A DNA stretch of 64,000 nt from Corydoras sp. C115 (Eukaryota; Chordata; Actinopteri; Siluriformes; Callichthyidae), in the NCBI GenBank assembly GCA_019802505.1, contig JAFMOC010000084.1, positions 341,001 through 405,000 on the forward strand, written 5' to 3'. Each line of letters opens with the position of its first letter. Within the stretch, counting starts at the first letter, position 1. The position numbers and the translations under genes are program-made. Below, piece by piece: positions 44,521 to 57,294 of this stretch. Under the pieces are notes generated by a model, which saw only the letters and a program-made list of their open reading frames with translations, made no database searches and had not been told where the DNA came from.

Positions 44521-47324
44521 GCTAAAAGAGTACATTTGGATTTAAGAACAGGTTTATTAAGATGTGTCAGGGACCAGTTCAGGCATCCCGAATGCCACAG
44601 CAACAGGTGTCCTGACCCTGGCACTAGAACCTTCACAACAGGGTGAGTGATGGAAAGAATCAGCTTTTTAAAAATCATGTGTCCATGTGTTTTTACCACT
44701 CACTCAACACTGTTACAGATATGATATAAATAATCATGCTCTTTGAATTAAAATCAATTCAATAGATTTTGGAGAAAATGAGATGGGGAGAAACACATGC
44801 ACATAGAGATGGTGAGAGAAAGAGATGTTTTGTCTCATTCAGAGTATGAATGATGAGTCAGCTCATTACATGCTTTCATCTCATCCATCATTCTTTTTGA
44901 ACAAACCTGTAAAGCAGACTTTCTTGCTCTCTTTTCTCTCTCAGCTACATGCTGAGAGTTTGTCAGTGTGAGTGACATTTGGAGAACATGAGCACAAATG
45001 TCTGCTACTTTCTTAAAAAGTCTTAAATGTTCATTCTTTTCTTCTCCTTTTTTATGTCACTTTAACTGTTCAAAAATCTGGGGGAAAGGATCCTGGATAT
45101 TTCAAAGAAACTGGACTCACTGTGAGGTCACAGTGTGGCAAGGTCATAGTTGTGCAAGCATCAATGGCTACATGAGAGCTGGTTGGTTTGAAAAGCAATG
45201 CCGGCGTCATGAATGAAAAAGACAGTCATTGTATTTGTTATAGATCAATCTTTAGTAGAACAGCTAATAAAATATAGAATTGTGATAGGTGGAGTACTTC
45301 TTCCAGCAACCAAACAGTGCCACCAGAAAGTAAGAGCAAATAATTTATTAATACTTTTCAACCATCTTATAAACTATAGAGAAGCCAAATGTCAACGGGT
45401 GGGGAACTTCACTTTATGTTTTTGTTCGCCCCTCCATGTGGGTTGTTTCTGCGATTTGCACTTTTCTTTGTTCTTTGTAAATGCTTAATGTTTTTTCATA
45501 TAAATTATTTTTTATATAAGTTATTTCACCAGCAGCTTTGTTAGTTTATGTTCGCGAATTTAGTTCTGTGCACACTATCTGTGCTTCTATTCTTGGTTGT
45601 CAATTCCATATAGTTTCATTATTTAATAGGTATTGTTAAGATACAGTAAGGGCCCTCCTAAAGAAATGCCTTATCTAAACGTATTACTGTACATTAGTGC
45701 TTGTAATTCTTACTTATAGATTTTTTAGTAGGAATTCCTAGCCTTTTTTATCTTGTGCTTTAGGGGCTATATTTTCTGAGTTTTCTAGATTTTTTTGTTC
45801 GTTTAAAAAATTTATTCAAGTATTCAAGTATTTTATTTGTCATTCCAACAATATAAAGTACTGTACAGTATATGTAGAATGAGACAGTGTTCTCCAGGAA
45901 CAAGGTGCTACACAGTTACTACACAACCAACATAAAGTGCACGTATCTTTTGATTCTGACAGCATTTCCTCTGTGATGAGTTGGTATTACAGCCTTTTCC
46001 ATTTATATTGAAATGTCGCAACTACTTCTACATTATTAGGCTCACATTTAATCGACACATTTAATTGTCAAGCCACCATGCCAGCTCCAATCTCAAGGTG
46101 CTGGTTCACTTTTAGCTCTCAGAATAAAAAAATACTGCTGGTGGAATAGCCTTCTCCCACAGGAGAAGGAATTACCTTCTAGTTACTGTTTGTGTTTAAA
46201 AAAATGCACTTATGAAACATTTCACCTCTACACACTTTTAAAAGATTCCTAGGACTGAACCACCATGGGTACAGTTTGGCTTTTTTTGTTCCAAATCATC
46301 TTTGGAATTAATTTAGCAAATTAAGGGGAGAGGTGAGCATCTTTCAGAGTTCAATGGCCATATAAACAGAGATCCCGTAGACTTGAACTTTCAGTCTTTT
46401 CTTTCTGAGGTTTCTTTTGTTATTGAGGATTAACCTCTTGAGTCTTAAGCACTGATGATCTCATTCGGGTCAACGCTATTGTCATTTTTTATTCTCCCAG
46501 CCCTGAGGAGAGGGTTTTAGTTCGTGGAGTGACTGTGCTTCCAAACAGTTTGCCATATTCTACCCTTTAACGGTGCAAGTGTTTTTCTGACTGTGATCTC
46601 AGTGCAAGAGGTTCGGCGCTTAGTGTGAGCTTAGTGTAAGTGGTCCTGTCGGTGACCCAAGTGTAAGTGTTTTTGCCCATTTTCACATTGATTATTAATG
46701 TGCTGCTCCTGCCTGTGTGTGCTTGTGTTCCCAGTGCATCTGCCTGTGACCTATGTGCTGCTGAGAGAGCACACAGTGTTTTTATAATGTTGTATAATAG
46801 TGGCTTTTGTGATCCTAGTAGTTCTGTGTGATTTATGAGCACTGAAAATAATTTTGAATGTATCAAGAGCACTGAGAGCGAATTTTAGTGTGTCACGAGT
46901 GCGTCTAGTAATTTTTGGTTGACTTAATGCACGTTTAGTAATTATAAGTTTCACTTTTCGCCCTGTGCTTCTAGTCATATTGAGTGTGTCCTTAGTGCAA
47001 CTAGTAATTTAGAGTGTGTCACTCACCTGGGAATGTTCCACTTGGCTTACCAATGGTCATTCCAGATTGGCTCACCTGGGGATATTCCATACCAGCTCAC
47101 GTGGTGTGAACATTCATGAATATGGTCCCATCTCAAAGAGTATTCTCTGTCTCCTTTGTTACCTTGAATGAGTGTCTCCTCTCTAGAGGGCTTAGTTTTG
47201 TTTTTGCTCTCTTGTCGAAATAAATTAAAAATCTTGTCAATTACATTTAATATAACCTGTTGTTGTTTAATTATAGTAAATGTGTTTTTTATTGTATTTT
47301 AATTAATGAATTATTATGTTAATT
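44521..47324. other. Intergenic, mostly unassigned
   Basis: Contains a second copy of the dispersed repeat of 6058 (about 45828-45945). An AP-1-like ATGAGTCAGC is at about 44853. The part 46560-47230 has many short AGTG/TAGT echoes (GAGCTTAGTGTAAGTGGTCC, GACCCAAGTGTAAGTG) and ends with an AATAAATTAAAAATC-type signal, so it may be part of an LTR or SINE of unknown family. No gene recognised. Confidence 0.4.
45828..45945. repeat. Dispersed repeat, copy 2
   Basis: TTTTATTTGTCATTCCAACA, CAGTGTTCTCCAGGAACAAG and CAACATAAAGTGCAC match the copy at about 6058-6255 in the same order. Confidence 0.75.
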
Positions 47325-47338
47325 AGTAAATACTTTTG

Positions 47339-47683
47339 GGCGGCACGGTGGCTTAGTGGTTAGCACGTTCGCCTCTCAGCGCTAGGGATTCCCGGTTCGA
47401 ATCCCCATCTGGGTGGAGTTTCCATGTTCTCCCCGTGTCTGCGTGGGTTTCCTCCGGGTTCTCCGGTTTCCTCCCACAGTCCAAAAACATGGATCAAGTT
47501 AATTGAATTCTCAAAATTGCCCCATATAGATTGTCTGTCTGAGTGAGTGTGTGCCCAGCGATGGATTGGCGCCCTGTCCTGGGTGTATCTGCCCAGCGCC
47601 CGAAACGTTCTCCCCTGGATGGGCATGGGGAACCCCACCGCGACCCTAATAGAGGATAAAGCGGGAGATAATGAATGAATGAA
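47339..47683 (+). mobile_element. (CATT)-tailed tRNA SINE, full length, recent
   Basis: Best example of the most frequent family here. Head GGCGGCACGGTGGCTTAGTG contains the A-box-like part and GGTTCGAATCCCC the B box. The body has TTTCCTCCCACAGTCCAAAA and GCGATGGATTGGCGCC, and the end GCGGGAGATAATGAATGAAT is a short (GAAT)n tail. Perfect 14-bp target duplications AGTAAATACTTTTG lie at 47325-47338 and 47684-47697. The partner LINE is not identified. It is transcribed by RNA polymerase III in comparable families. Confidence 0.96.
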
Positions 47684-47782
47684 AGTAAATACTTTTGCAC
47701 AAATAAGTTGTTTGTGGTACTCTTTAGTTTTTTTTTTTCTTTCTTTTTCTCTGTTTGTCATGATAGGATAAATGTGGTACCA

Positions 47783-48590
47783 TATTTTCCGGACTATAAG
47801 GCGCACCTAAAAGCCTAAAATTTTCACAGAAATCGGACGTGCGCCTTATAATCCGATGTGCCTTATACGTGTACTGAGTTCCAAAATCTTTAAAGTTTTT
47901 TTTTTCCACATCCTGCTGATCCCTGCTGATCTGTGGCTCCATGCGCGCTCATCTCACAGACAACGTGAAAAGCCAAGTGAAGAAAATGAATTCGGAGCTT
48001 GCCGTCATTCGGGGAGGATTAAATAAAGAACTCCAACCGCTGGACATTGACGTAAACAGGGTGTTTAAAGTAAAGTTGCGGGCGGCGTGGGAGCGGTGGA
48101 TGATAGACAGCGATCACACGTTTACTAAAACTCGGGAGGCAGCGGCGGGGCGAGTTACGCCACCATCTGTGAATGGATTGTGGAAGCCTGGGCTAAGGTT
48201 TCTGCCGTGACCGTCGTCCGAGCTTTCGCGAAAGTCGGAATCATTGCTGAACAGCCGCCTGGCGACGAGACTGACTTGGACATTGATGAGAGGAAACACC
48301 GGAGTGCTCGAGAGTGAAACAGCTTTTTAATTCAGACACTGAAGACGAGAACTTTGATGGATTTGTGGGAGAAGAGAGATTAAAATAATGTGTGTTTTAT
48401 CAAGTAGTAGAATAAACTTCAATTATAAATCACCATTTTGCATCCTTTACTTTTCTTGTAGATCGTATGTTTTAGTGAGTGCCTCATAATACGGTGCCGT
48501 ACAGAATAAGTACCGTACAGAAATAGAGTCCTTAATTCAGACTGCGCCTTATAATACGGTGCGCCTTATATAAGGTCCGGAAAAAGGTAG
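47783..48590 (+). mobile_element. Pogo/Tigger-type transposon, internally deleted
   Basis: Inverted ends: left TATTTTCCGGACTATAAGGC; the right end, read in reverse, has TTTTTCCGGACCTTATATAA then GGCGCACC. The GCGCCTTATAAT motif recurs subterminally on both sides. Flanking TA-type target is consistent. Only the 3' part of the transposase is left. Confidence 0.85.
47941..48390 (+). pseudogene. Pogo/Tigger transposase, C-terminal remnant
   Basis: 47941-48130 reads MRAHLTDNVKSQ.., then GGLNKELQPLDIDVNRVFK and LRAAWERWM, the conserved region after the last catalytic residue of the pogo DDE domain. After TFTKT a frameshift moves the reading to another frame (CEWIVEAWAKVSAVTVVRAF and, later, EQPPGDETDLD). 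The catalytic DDE part and the DNA-binding half are missing. Confidence 0.88.
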
Positions 48591-49094
48591 TTTTATTTGG
48601 ATTTGTTAATAAGGTTAAGTTATTTTATGTTGACTGTTTGATGGGCCCATTTTGTTTTATTTATTTGGATTCTTTTGGGATTTTTTTTTAATCCTCTGTG
48701 ATTAAATAAAGCTCTATTTGGTAACAAGCCACCTGTAACTGACAATTACATGCATCACTTTTGCTGTGATGTACACAATCTGTCTCTTTGTGGATTGGTG
48801 AATGTCAAAGTCTTGTTTTAAAGTTAATTGTCCACAAACACAATATTTATAGCACGAGTCAACGGTTTGGACACACCTCCTTTTTTTTTGCTTCAATTGT
48901 TTTAGTAGTTTCAAATACCATGAAGGGTTCTACAATTACAGACTGTTGTACATCTGTTTGTGCATTCCAGCAGAACCACTAAGGTCTTTAAATTACAGGT
49001 AGTGAAACTACGGAGGCACTGCCACAAAATGATACCTGCTCTGTAATGGTCCTACAGGGGATTAACAAAACAAATGAAAACTGATGTACTACAG
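48591..49094. other. Intergenic with a Tc1-end relic
   Basis: About 48858-48960 starts AGTCAACGGTTTGGACACAC, which resembles the terminal repeat of a known fish Tc1 family (CAGTCAAAAGTTTGGACACA), followed by eroded sequence. Nothing else is recognised. Confidence 0.45.
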
Positions 49095-49345
49095 TTGGGT
49101 GGCAAGGAGGCTTAGTGGTTAGCATGTTTGGTTTTCATTGGATTCTCTGGTTTTCATCCACAGTCCAAAAAAACAACAACATGGATTTGAGGTGAACGAA
49201 TGTGTGATTTAGTGTGCCCAGTGAAAATTAGGCGACCTCTTCTGGGTTTATGTGCCCAGCATACAATACGTTTTCCCCTGGATGAGTGTGACCCCCACCC
49301 CACCCAGTGATCCTAGTAGAAGATTAAGCAGAAGATAATGAATTA
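49095..49345 (+). mobile_element. (CATT)-tailed SINE, degenerate
   Basis: GTTGGGTGGCAAGGAGGCTTAGTGG-like head, central deletion, then TTTTCCCCTGGATGAGTGTG and GATTAAGCAGAAGATAATGA. It marks the left limit of the repeat-free region downstream of mecom. Confidence 0.8.
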
Positions 49346-49484
49346 TTTCATTTTAATTATAAACCGACATATCTATATGACAAGTGGAGAAAATAGACAG
49401 TGGAGCAAGAAGGCGGCATGTCCAAATACATATACATATAAAATAGTGAAATTGTTAATGAAGCAAAAATACAGGTTAACACTG

Positions 49485-51557
49485 ATGTTCTTTATTTCTT
49501 AGTTGCTCCTCCCACATTTTTGAATTTAAATGCATCACAGTTACATTAATAAAAGAAACAAAAGTACCCCAACTCTTTTGTAGAAGCAGGATTATAAACA
49601 AAAACAACAATCAAACTACTAAGAAAAGTTAGAATGGACGATCTGGTCCTTGACTGTGTAAAGACAAACCAATGAAAAATGATTTATTATAAATTCTGGC
49701 ACGACAAATAACCAGGGACCAAAACATTATTCAAGCTTGCACACAAATGGTAGAAAAAAACATCACCTACAATTCTAAGCCAGACTGATCATGCGTCTTT
49801 TCAGGAAGAAATATTTATCAGCTTCTTTTATACTTTTTTTTTATTCCCATTTTTTGTTGGTATTTTACAATTAAATCAATAAATGTCATTCAAAAAGTAT
49901 TAACCGTAGCTGGTTTCTTTCGATGTATAAAACTTGAAAATGTAATGTAATACTATCTGGCAAGCAGATATAAGTCATATGTTTCCACTTGACCATGTAA
50001 GGAAACTCAAGAGCAGTGCTAATCAGAAAACAAACTATAGAAATAAATACACTTTTTAACATACACAGCAATAAACGTCAACATCAGCCAAGAATACAAG
50101 AATGAACAAAAACAAGGTGGAAAATAAAAACAATGACCTCATGATTGTCTAGAAATGAAACTCAAACAATGGAAGAGTAAACTACTGCTATACAGGATAC
50201 GTAGTGGTACTGTGAAGAGAATTAGAAGTTTTGTCAATAGACTTCAGTTCTCATATTAAAAATGTAATAACAAAATGATTTCATGTACAATTTTGAAAAC
50301 TTCTCGAAACCCATAGTCCTTTACAGAACAGCTGTGGACTGCGCTGAGAGATGCAGTAAAAATGCAGTGTTTTCAGAAACATAGATAGAGGACGTAATGT
50401 CCACATTTTTGTGTTGGTTGTTATTATTGTGTTTGACTTTACACCTGAGCATATTACTCACTCATTTCATTGCTTTAATAATAATAATAATAATTTTTTT
50501 TTTTAATGATTTAAGTTAAATTTTGGCCTCATTTTACTTTTGTGTTTTCCTATATGTGTTAAATGATGGCCTTGTATAACAAATTTAATAAGTGTGGTCA
50601 AAGTAGCAAAGCTCAAAGTTTCTAGATATTTGTTTGTGAATGTCTTCAGTCATTTCAAAACCATAGAAATATACAGCATTTCTGTTTTCCAAATTGCGAA
50701 TACTGTTTTTCTCAACTGGCATTTTAACACTCTTTAATGTTTATGAATATAACTTATTAAAATGTAAAATACAAAACTCAGCTGCAGACCTGCATGATAC
50801 TCGGGAGCCAAAAGGATTCATTTAATGTTCAAGAGTGAAGAGATGAACATGTGAACACAGGCAGAGTAAACATTTACTATACCTATACATTTTTTGTTAT
50901 AATTGTTTATATACAATGGTGATATGAGTGTTTTATGTGATGACATAACAGAAACCTACAGTCATGTAATAAAAGTTTCATTAAATGTAAAATCAGGTTG
51001 GTGACTGAAAACTGAAAAAAAACAAAAAACCTACATAATACGGCAATAATATAACATATTACGAAGTTTAGCCACACTCTTATACCAATATGATATTCAC
51101 ATATTTAAGTGTGTGACCAGTGTATGATATGTGTTATTTCTGATGTGGACTCTGGTATTAATTGATGGTAACAAGTATATTAAAAGGAAAATACATTGGT
51201 AACACTTAACCCCTACTTCTCAGCTGCCATTACTGTGCAAAAAAAATGCCCCACAGAATAAATACAAATATTTTCACTATGATAACACTTTCCTCAAGAT
51301 GACCTAAATAGTTCTTACTGTAACACATTAAAATGTCTAATTTGAATAAAATGTCACTAACAAAGAACATGTCGGTTAAGTTAATGACTCACTGTATACT
51401 GCAGGGCTATGAACAGTCCAAAAACCCAGACCATTGTGTTAACAAGAACAAAGGGTTCCACCCAGCAGTGTAAGGGCTGTGCATCGTCAAGGCCAAGTTT
51501 GGGCCTAGTGCTCATGTTTGGGGTTTAAAATCATCAAGGGTTTTAGTTTGGTGGGCA
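49485..51557 (-). other. mecom: Probable mecom 3' UTR
   Basis: The 2.1 kb downstream of the mecom stop is free of recognisable transposons, unlike all surrounding DNA. On the - strand, AATAAA signals occur at 49688-49683 and 49496-49491, the latter near the first SINE relic. This supports a long 3' UTR ending near 49470-49485. Transcript data are needed to set the end. Confidence 0.5.
49491..49496 (-). terminator. mecom: Candidate mecom polyadenylation signal
   Basis: AATAAA on the - strand (TTTATT on +), the most distal such hexamer before the SINE relic at 49095-49345; an alternative lies at 49683-49688. Confidence 0.35.
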
Positions 51558-51683
51558 TCATACATGACTCAGGGACTGAATGGCATTCGATTCTGCGCTT
51601 CGTCCAAGTGCATGCCACATTGAAGTGGCCTGAGAAGGGGGCAGGTGGTCTTTCTCAGCGAGGGAAAGCATCATGGCATAGGC
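51558..51683 (-). CDS. mecom: mecom terminal coding exon
   Basis: 126 bp, phase 0 start after acceptor TTCCTTCTCTAG. It reads AYAMMLSLAEKDHLPPSQAT and further, ending IQSLSHV and TGA (51560-51558). The AYAMMLSL opening and SHV ending are the conserved EVI1 C-terminal motif. Although the exon is small and lies 2.8 kb from the previous one, frame and wording leave little doubt. The + strand frame over the same bases is a shadow. Confidence 0.96.
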   Translation of the reverse strand, partial: AYAMMLSLAEKDHLPPSQATSMWHALGRSAESNAIQSLSHV

Positions 51684-54600
51684 CTAGAGAAGGAAATGGA
51701 GACTGAAGTTAGTACTATAGTTTTAGTATTTATCATCATATGATATTTTTGGTGGAATGCTTCCACAATTAACCCTTTTACAGCAGATATACTGTATGTT
51801 GTGTTAAATCATTCATTCATTATTTATTTATTTCCTTTACCATTTACTTTACTCAGTTTATTTTATTGTACATTCCATAAATAACCTTATTAAAAAAACA
51901 TACAAATACAATTGTTATTTGACAATAGGAATGCACTACATGTGTTGTTTTTAATCAGATTAATAGTTTAAATAACAGGTGTATGTAAGAGCCAATATGG
52001 CATGAATTTGATTAAGGGTGGCTTTAATGGCTTCATCTAAACAACTTGGGTTCAGGACAGGGTATGTGCATTACATAATTTGTGAAGGGAATTATCACAT
52101 ACTGTAACATGAATTTCGGATGCTGGGCAGATACACCCAGGACAGGGTGCCAATCTATCATTGGGCACATACTCATTCACACAGACACACTCTATATGGG
52201 GCAATTTGGAGAATTCAATTGACCTTGATCCATGATTTTGGCCTGTGGAAGGAAACTGGAGAACCTGGAGGAAACCCACGCGGACACAGGAAGGACATGG
52301 AAACTCCACCCAGATTGGGATTCGAACCGGGAATCCCTAGAGCTGAGAGGCGAACGTGCTAACCACTAAGCCACCATGCCGCCCTACTACTATTATATGA
52401 AAGCTTAAAACACAATGAATGGAAGAAGGCCACACCTACCTAACATTGGGTCAGCTTGGCCTTAAAATGACATTAAATATTTAGTTATTAACCTAGCATT
52501 TTAAAGTATAAACCTATATCTATCTAGACTCAATGCTTACTGTAAATAATACAAGTCTGACATTCAATCTTTAAAAAACCCTCAATACTGACTGTATTAT
52601 GAAATACTGCTGAGCAGTGATGTGGTAATTGGACAAAAAACATTATGTGCAACACTGCCAGCCCCTAGTTGTCATTATTTTTATATTGCATTAACCAAAA
52701 GAAGCAGATAAGTGCAAGTAGATAAAGCTGTGTTAAAGTTAATTTACAAAAAATTTTAGGATTCCCAATCCAAATTAATTTATATAAAGTGCAGGCAACA
52801 TTGGCAAATGTAGACCCATTTTGAGACATAGAAACAGTTATTTTTGCTTCAACAGAAAATTTACTGCAACTCTCCGCCAGGGTATGAAATGGCATTAAAA
52901 CTATGGAGAGTCTTAGGTCCGTTCTGTCCCCCCTTTTAGTGATCATGAGTGACATGATTTTTAGGGTTTTTGTTTCAAAAATGACTTTGCATAACTATGA
53001 GTTCTCCCAGGGGAAAACTTTAGTGCTCAAATTTTGATCTTTGATGCTTCAGACGAATTATTTATGGTTCTCACTTATGCCTCATTTGGAGATCAACTTT
53101 TTTTTATAGCTGTTTCTCCTAAAATTGCTAAGGACCAATAGTACCAGACAAAATCCTGCTGAGTGAGTTCATAATACAAGCATACTAAGTTGATGGTTGG
53201 TGTCATTGTACAGTGTCAACCATTATACAGCATCCCCTCCAGCAATGAGGGTTAAGGGCCTTTAAGGGTCCATCATTGTTAACAGCCTTAGGATTTGAAC
53301 CCTTGAGTTTTAGATAGGAAGACCAACACTGTTACCACTAGATTACCACACTCTTTTTTAGTTTATGAGTATAGGGTCAAGTTAACCACAAGATGCTACA
53401 TGAATTCTGTGTCTTATGGGTGAAGATTGCTGTAATGTATCACTTTGACGTGATAATTACACTCATATGCACACATTTTCAGATGTCGATGCGTTTAAAG
53501 CCAATTATGGGATACTGTCATATGTTGCTCTTTTCTTGAGAAGTGTAGCTTGCCCCTACCACGTGTATTTTCAGCATGCGGTCTTATTTTTGTTTACTTA
53601 ACATGGACACATGCCAATGTGACTCTCAGGGCCACATCATTCTGAACCATAAAATTTGTTTTTTATAGAATTATATTATGGCCAAATGTAAAAACAGAAT
53701 CAACAGACCCAGCAGTGCTCTGTGGGCAGCTGCTCCGACAATGTTATAGAACAGCACCAAAAACTTTGGTCTTGGTTCTAATCCAGATTCATTCATTCAT
53801 TATCTTCCACTTTATCCTCTATTAGTGTCGCGGTGGGGGTCCCCATGCCCATCCAGGGGAGAACGTTTCGGGCGCTGGGCAGATACACTCAGGACAGGGC
53901 GCCAATCTATCGCTGGGCTCTAATCCAGATCTTATTTTTAAATCTGTTAGGAAAAATAATCTATAAGCACATTTTGTGATACTGAAAAGGATGGTATAAG
54001 ATTAAAACAAATCAAAAGCCTAGCTATATGTCTGTACATATGAAATGAGGTATATATGTTTTAGAAACACGTACATGTACACACGCACACACACACACAC
54101 ACACGTTTCCAATTATATAAAATAATTGCTTCAAAAATTAATATTATTGACTTTAATCATAATATAATGCATGATTATGCCTGGAGACACAACGCACACA
54201 CAGACAGGCACAATACATTTATTAATACTGAAGCTTAATCCCCTTTCAGAAAGGATTAAATGCTTGGGGGCATAGACAAAAGTAATTAAACCCTAATTAC
54301 CCAATAATGACATTAGTCATTAGTAATTATTAAATAACCTAATTAGTTAGGTGTTATTAATTTTAATCCTATAATTTGGTTACAAAAGCTAATTAACTGG
54401 AAGCATACCACAGACAATGACGGATGCATTTCCACTATATCAGTCTTTTATTCGGCCTTACAGCACCTGTGACTTGGACTTTCGGTACAGTGGTGGCTTC
54501 ATTCCCTCAGGCAGGTGTGTGGAGTCAAATTCAGTGACATCCCCATCACTGAGGTCAACCTCTTCTGAGCTGATGTGGTGAATGTGATCCAGCACAGGGA

Positions 54601-57263
54601 AACTGCCATGCTTTTCATCCTCGTCCTCTTCTTCAAACCTAGAAGATTATCTGTGTTAATGAGTTTGTGTATGAAGTCAAGCATCGTATTGGGTTTATTA
54701 AATCACAAACCTTGCTGGTGAAGATTTACGCTTCATGTCCAAATCATTGATATCGTCAAAGTCTGGGTCATCATTGATATCATCAGGGATTTCCTTGCTA
54801 GACAACATTTTGATAGCAGGTTTTCCTGGAGTATTATGGTGCTCTGCCTCCTCTTCCTCAGCCAAATGCTCCTCATCTATGTCCTGTGACCTCTCATCGC
54901 CAATGGCTTTTTGCTCTTCATAATGGCTCGTAGTTAATCTGTTTTATTACCAAAAAATGTTTTGGTCAGTTTGCATCAAACCATCGAATCAACAAAAACA
55001 AGAATTTCACATAAAAATCATGTCATCAAAAGTAAAAAAATTGCTTTGTGACCTTTCCAATAACTCACAAAAATGAAATGAAGCAGAAAATCATTCTTTC
55101 ATTCATTCATTATCTTCCACTTTATCTTATATTAGGGTCGTGTGTGGGGGGGGGGGGTTCCCCATGCCCATCCGGGGAGAACGTTTCGGGCGCTGGGCAG
55201 ATACACCCAGGACAGGGCGCCAATCTATCGCTGGGCACACATTCACACACACACAGACACGCACACAAACACACTCTACATGGGGCAATTTGGAGAACTC
55301 AATTGACTTGATCCATGTTTTGTGGACTGTGGGAGGAAACCGGAGAACCTGGAGGAAACCCACGCGGACACAGGGAGAACATGGAAACTCCACCCAGATG
55401 GGGATTCGAACCGGGAATCATTCAAATGAAATTGTGATAGGGTGTGCATAAATAATGCTTTTTTTTAGTTAGTTTTAATAGTTTTTTCTTAATTTCTTGT
55501 AAAATGATTTACTAGGGCGGCATGTTGGGCACATTCGCGTCTCAGCGCTAGGGATTCCTGGTTCGAATCCCAATCTGGGTGGAATTTCCATGTTTTCCCT
55601 GTGTCTCCCACAGTCCAAAAACATGAATCAAGGTCAACTGAATTCTCCATATAGAGTGTGTTTGTGTGACTGTGTGCCCAGTGATAGATTGGCGCCCTGG
55701 ATAGATTGGGTGTATCTGCCCAACACCTGAAATGTTCTCCACTGGATGGGCATGAGGAAACCCCCCTTCCCCCACGACCCTAGTAGACCCCTAGATTAAG
55801 CGGAAGATAATGGATGGATGGGTGATTTACTAAGGTCCTTTAACATAAAAACGATTCTCATTAACCAATGGATAATATTTTTTTTACTAAACCTGATATA
55901 CAGAGTAATAAATAGAAATATTTAAAATCATTAAAACCATGTTTTCCTGCACATTTTTCTCCATTTATCTACAGTAACAATTTTTCATCCATTCATTCAT
56001 TCATTCACAAACTTCTTCTTTAATTCTCTACTAGGATTGTTGGATGGTTCCTCATGCCCATCCAGGGGAGAACGTTTCGGGTGCTGGGCAGATACACCCA
56101 GGACAGGGCACCAATCTATCACTGGGCACACACTCACTCACATTAACACACACACACACACAAACACTCATTATATGGGGCAATTTAGATCTTTCAATTT
56201 ACCTTGAATCAAAGTTTTCGGACTGTGGGAGGAAATCAGAGGGAACCCACATGGAGCAAACCCATGCGGACATGGGGAGAACATGGAAAGCCCACCCAGA
56301 TTGTAATTCTCCTGAGGCGGACGTGTTAACCACTAAGCCACCATGCCGCCTCTATTGTAACTTCTAACCCATTTCATGCATATTTTATTACACTTTCAAA
56401 ATGGTACAATAAATAAAAACTAGAAAAAGAATATTTGTGATTAAACTTTAAAAGTTGTCTTGTTAAGTATGTGGCTGCTATGGCATTGTTATGAGCTTTT
56501 ATGCTTTTGTTACCTTTACATTACATTATAGGTTACAATGGTAACCTATGAGAAATAAAAAGGTCTTTTGATTGTCTGCTTCAACACAAGCAACATTCAT
56601 TCATTCATTCATTCATTATCTTCGACAATTCCTTTTTAATGGTCACAGGAGGGTTCTCCATGCCCATCCAGGGCACGACGCTTCAGGCATTGGGCAGATA
56701 CACCCACCACAGGGCGTCAAATTATCACTGTGCAAACTCTGCATTAACAATCTGGGAATCTTATTATTTTTGTAATGTGGAATTTGACATACATTTTTCT
56801 TATTTAGTTCCACTCCTAGCTGTAACAGATACTTTGCAATAACCTTATCTCATCTGTAATATAGTGTGTATAGTCAGTACTGTGAACTGATGTCAAATAG
56901 GATGTCTTCTTAATGTTGATTCCTAAAAGTGTGGTCAGTGAGTGCAATATAAGTAAAAGAGCTGCTATAGTACAAGATCAAAACTCGATATCCATATATC
57001 TTAAGTATGATGTATGTGTGAAAAGAGCATTGGCAGAACAGACCACTTTCCATCAGCAGGGTTTTTAAGCACTTTCTTCATTTTTCCTCCATTTGTTTAT
57101 TTTTCAGAACTGCCCCTCATTCGCTGGTTTATTTTTTCTCACTATCTCCTATTCATCTAATAGAGCAAATATTTAGCTGACAGACCCATTTGGTGAGAGC
57201 AGAGAAAGATCTGCCAACCATGTCTGCTTCTCAGGACACACACACACAAACACAGAAAGGGAA

Positions 57264-57294
<31 letters not shown>

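Larger units (their letters stand above)
51684..54466 (-). other. mecom: Last mecom intron
   Basis: 2783 bp. Holds a reverse SINE (52108-52383), a relic of the second SINE family (about 53200-53355), a truncated SINE (53789-53918), a CA run (54079-54104) and a motif-rich stretch (54280-54420). No coding sequence. Confidence 0.75.

Noticed and set aside
47339..47410. A true tRNA gene
   Set aside because: The A and B boxes belong to the SINE head; the rest of the cloverleaf is not conserved and the unit continues into the SINE body and tail.
51518..51706. 62-aa frame on the + strand
   Set aside because: It is the opposite strand of the mecom terminal exon, whose - strand reading matches the EVI1 tail.
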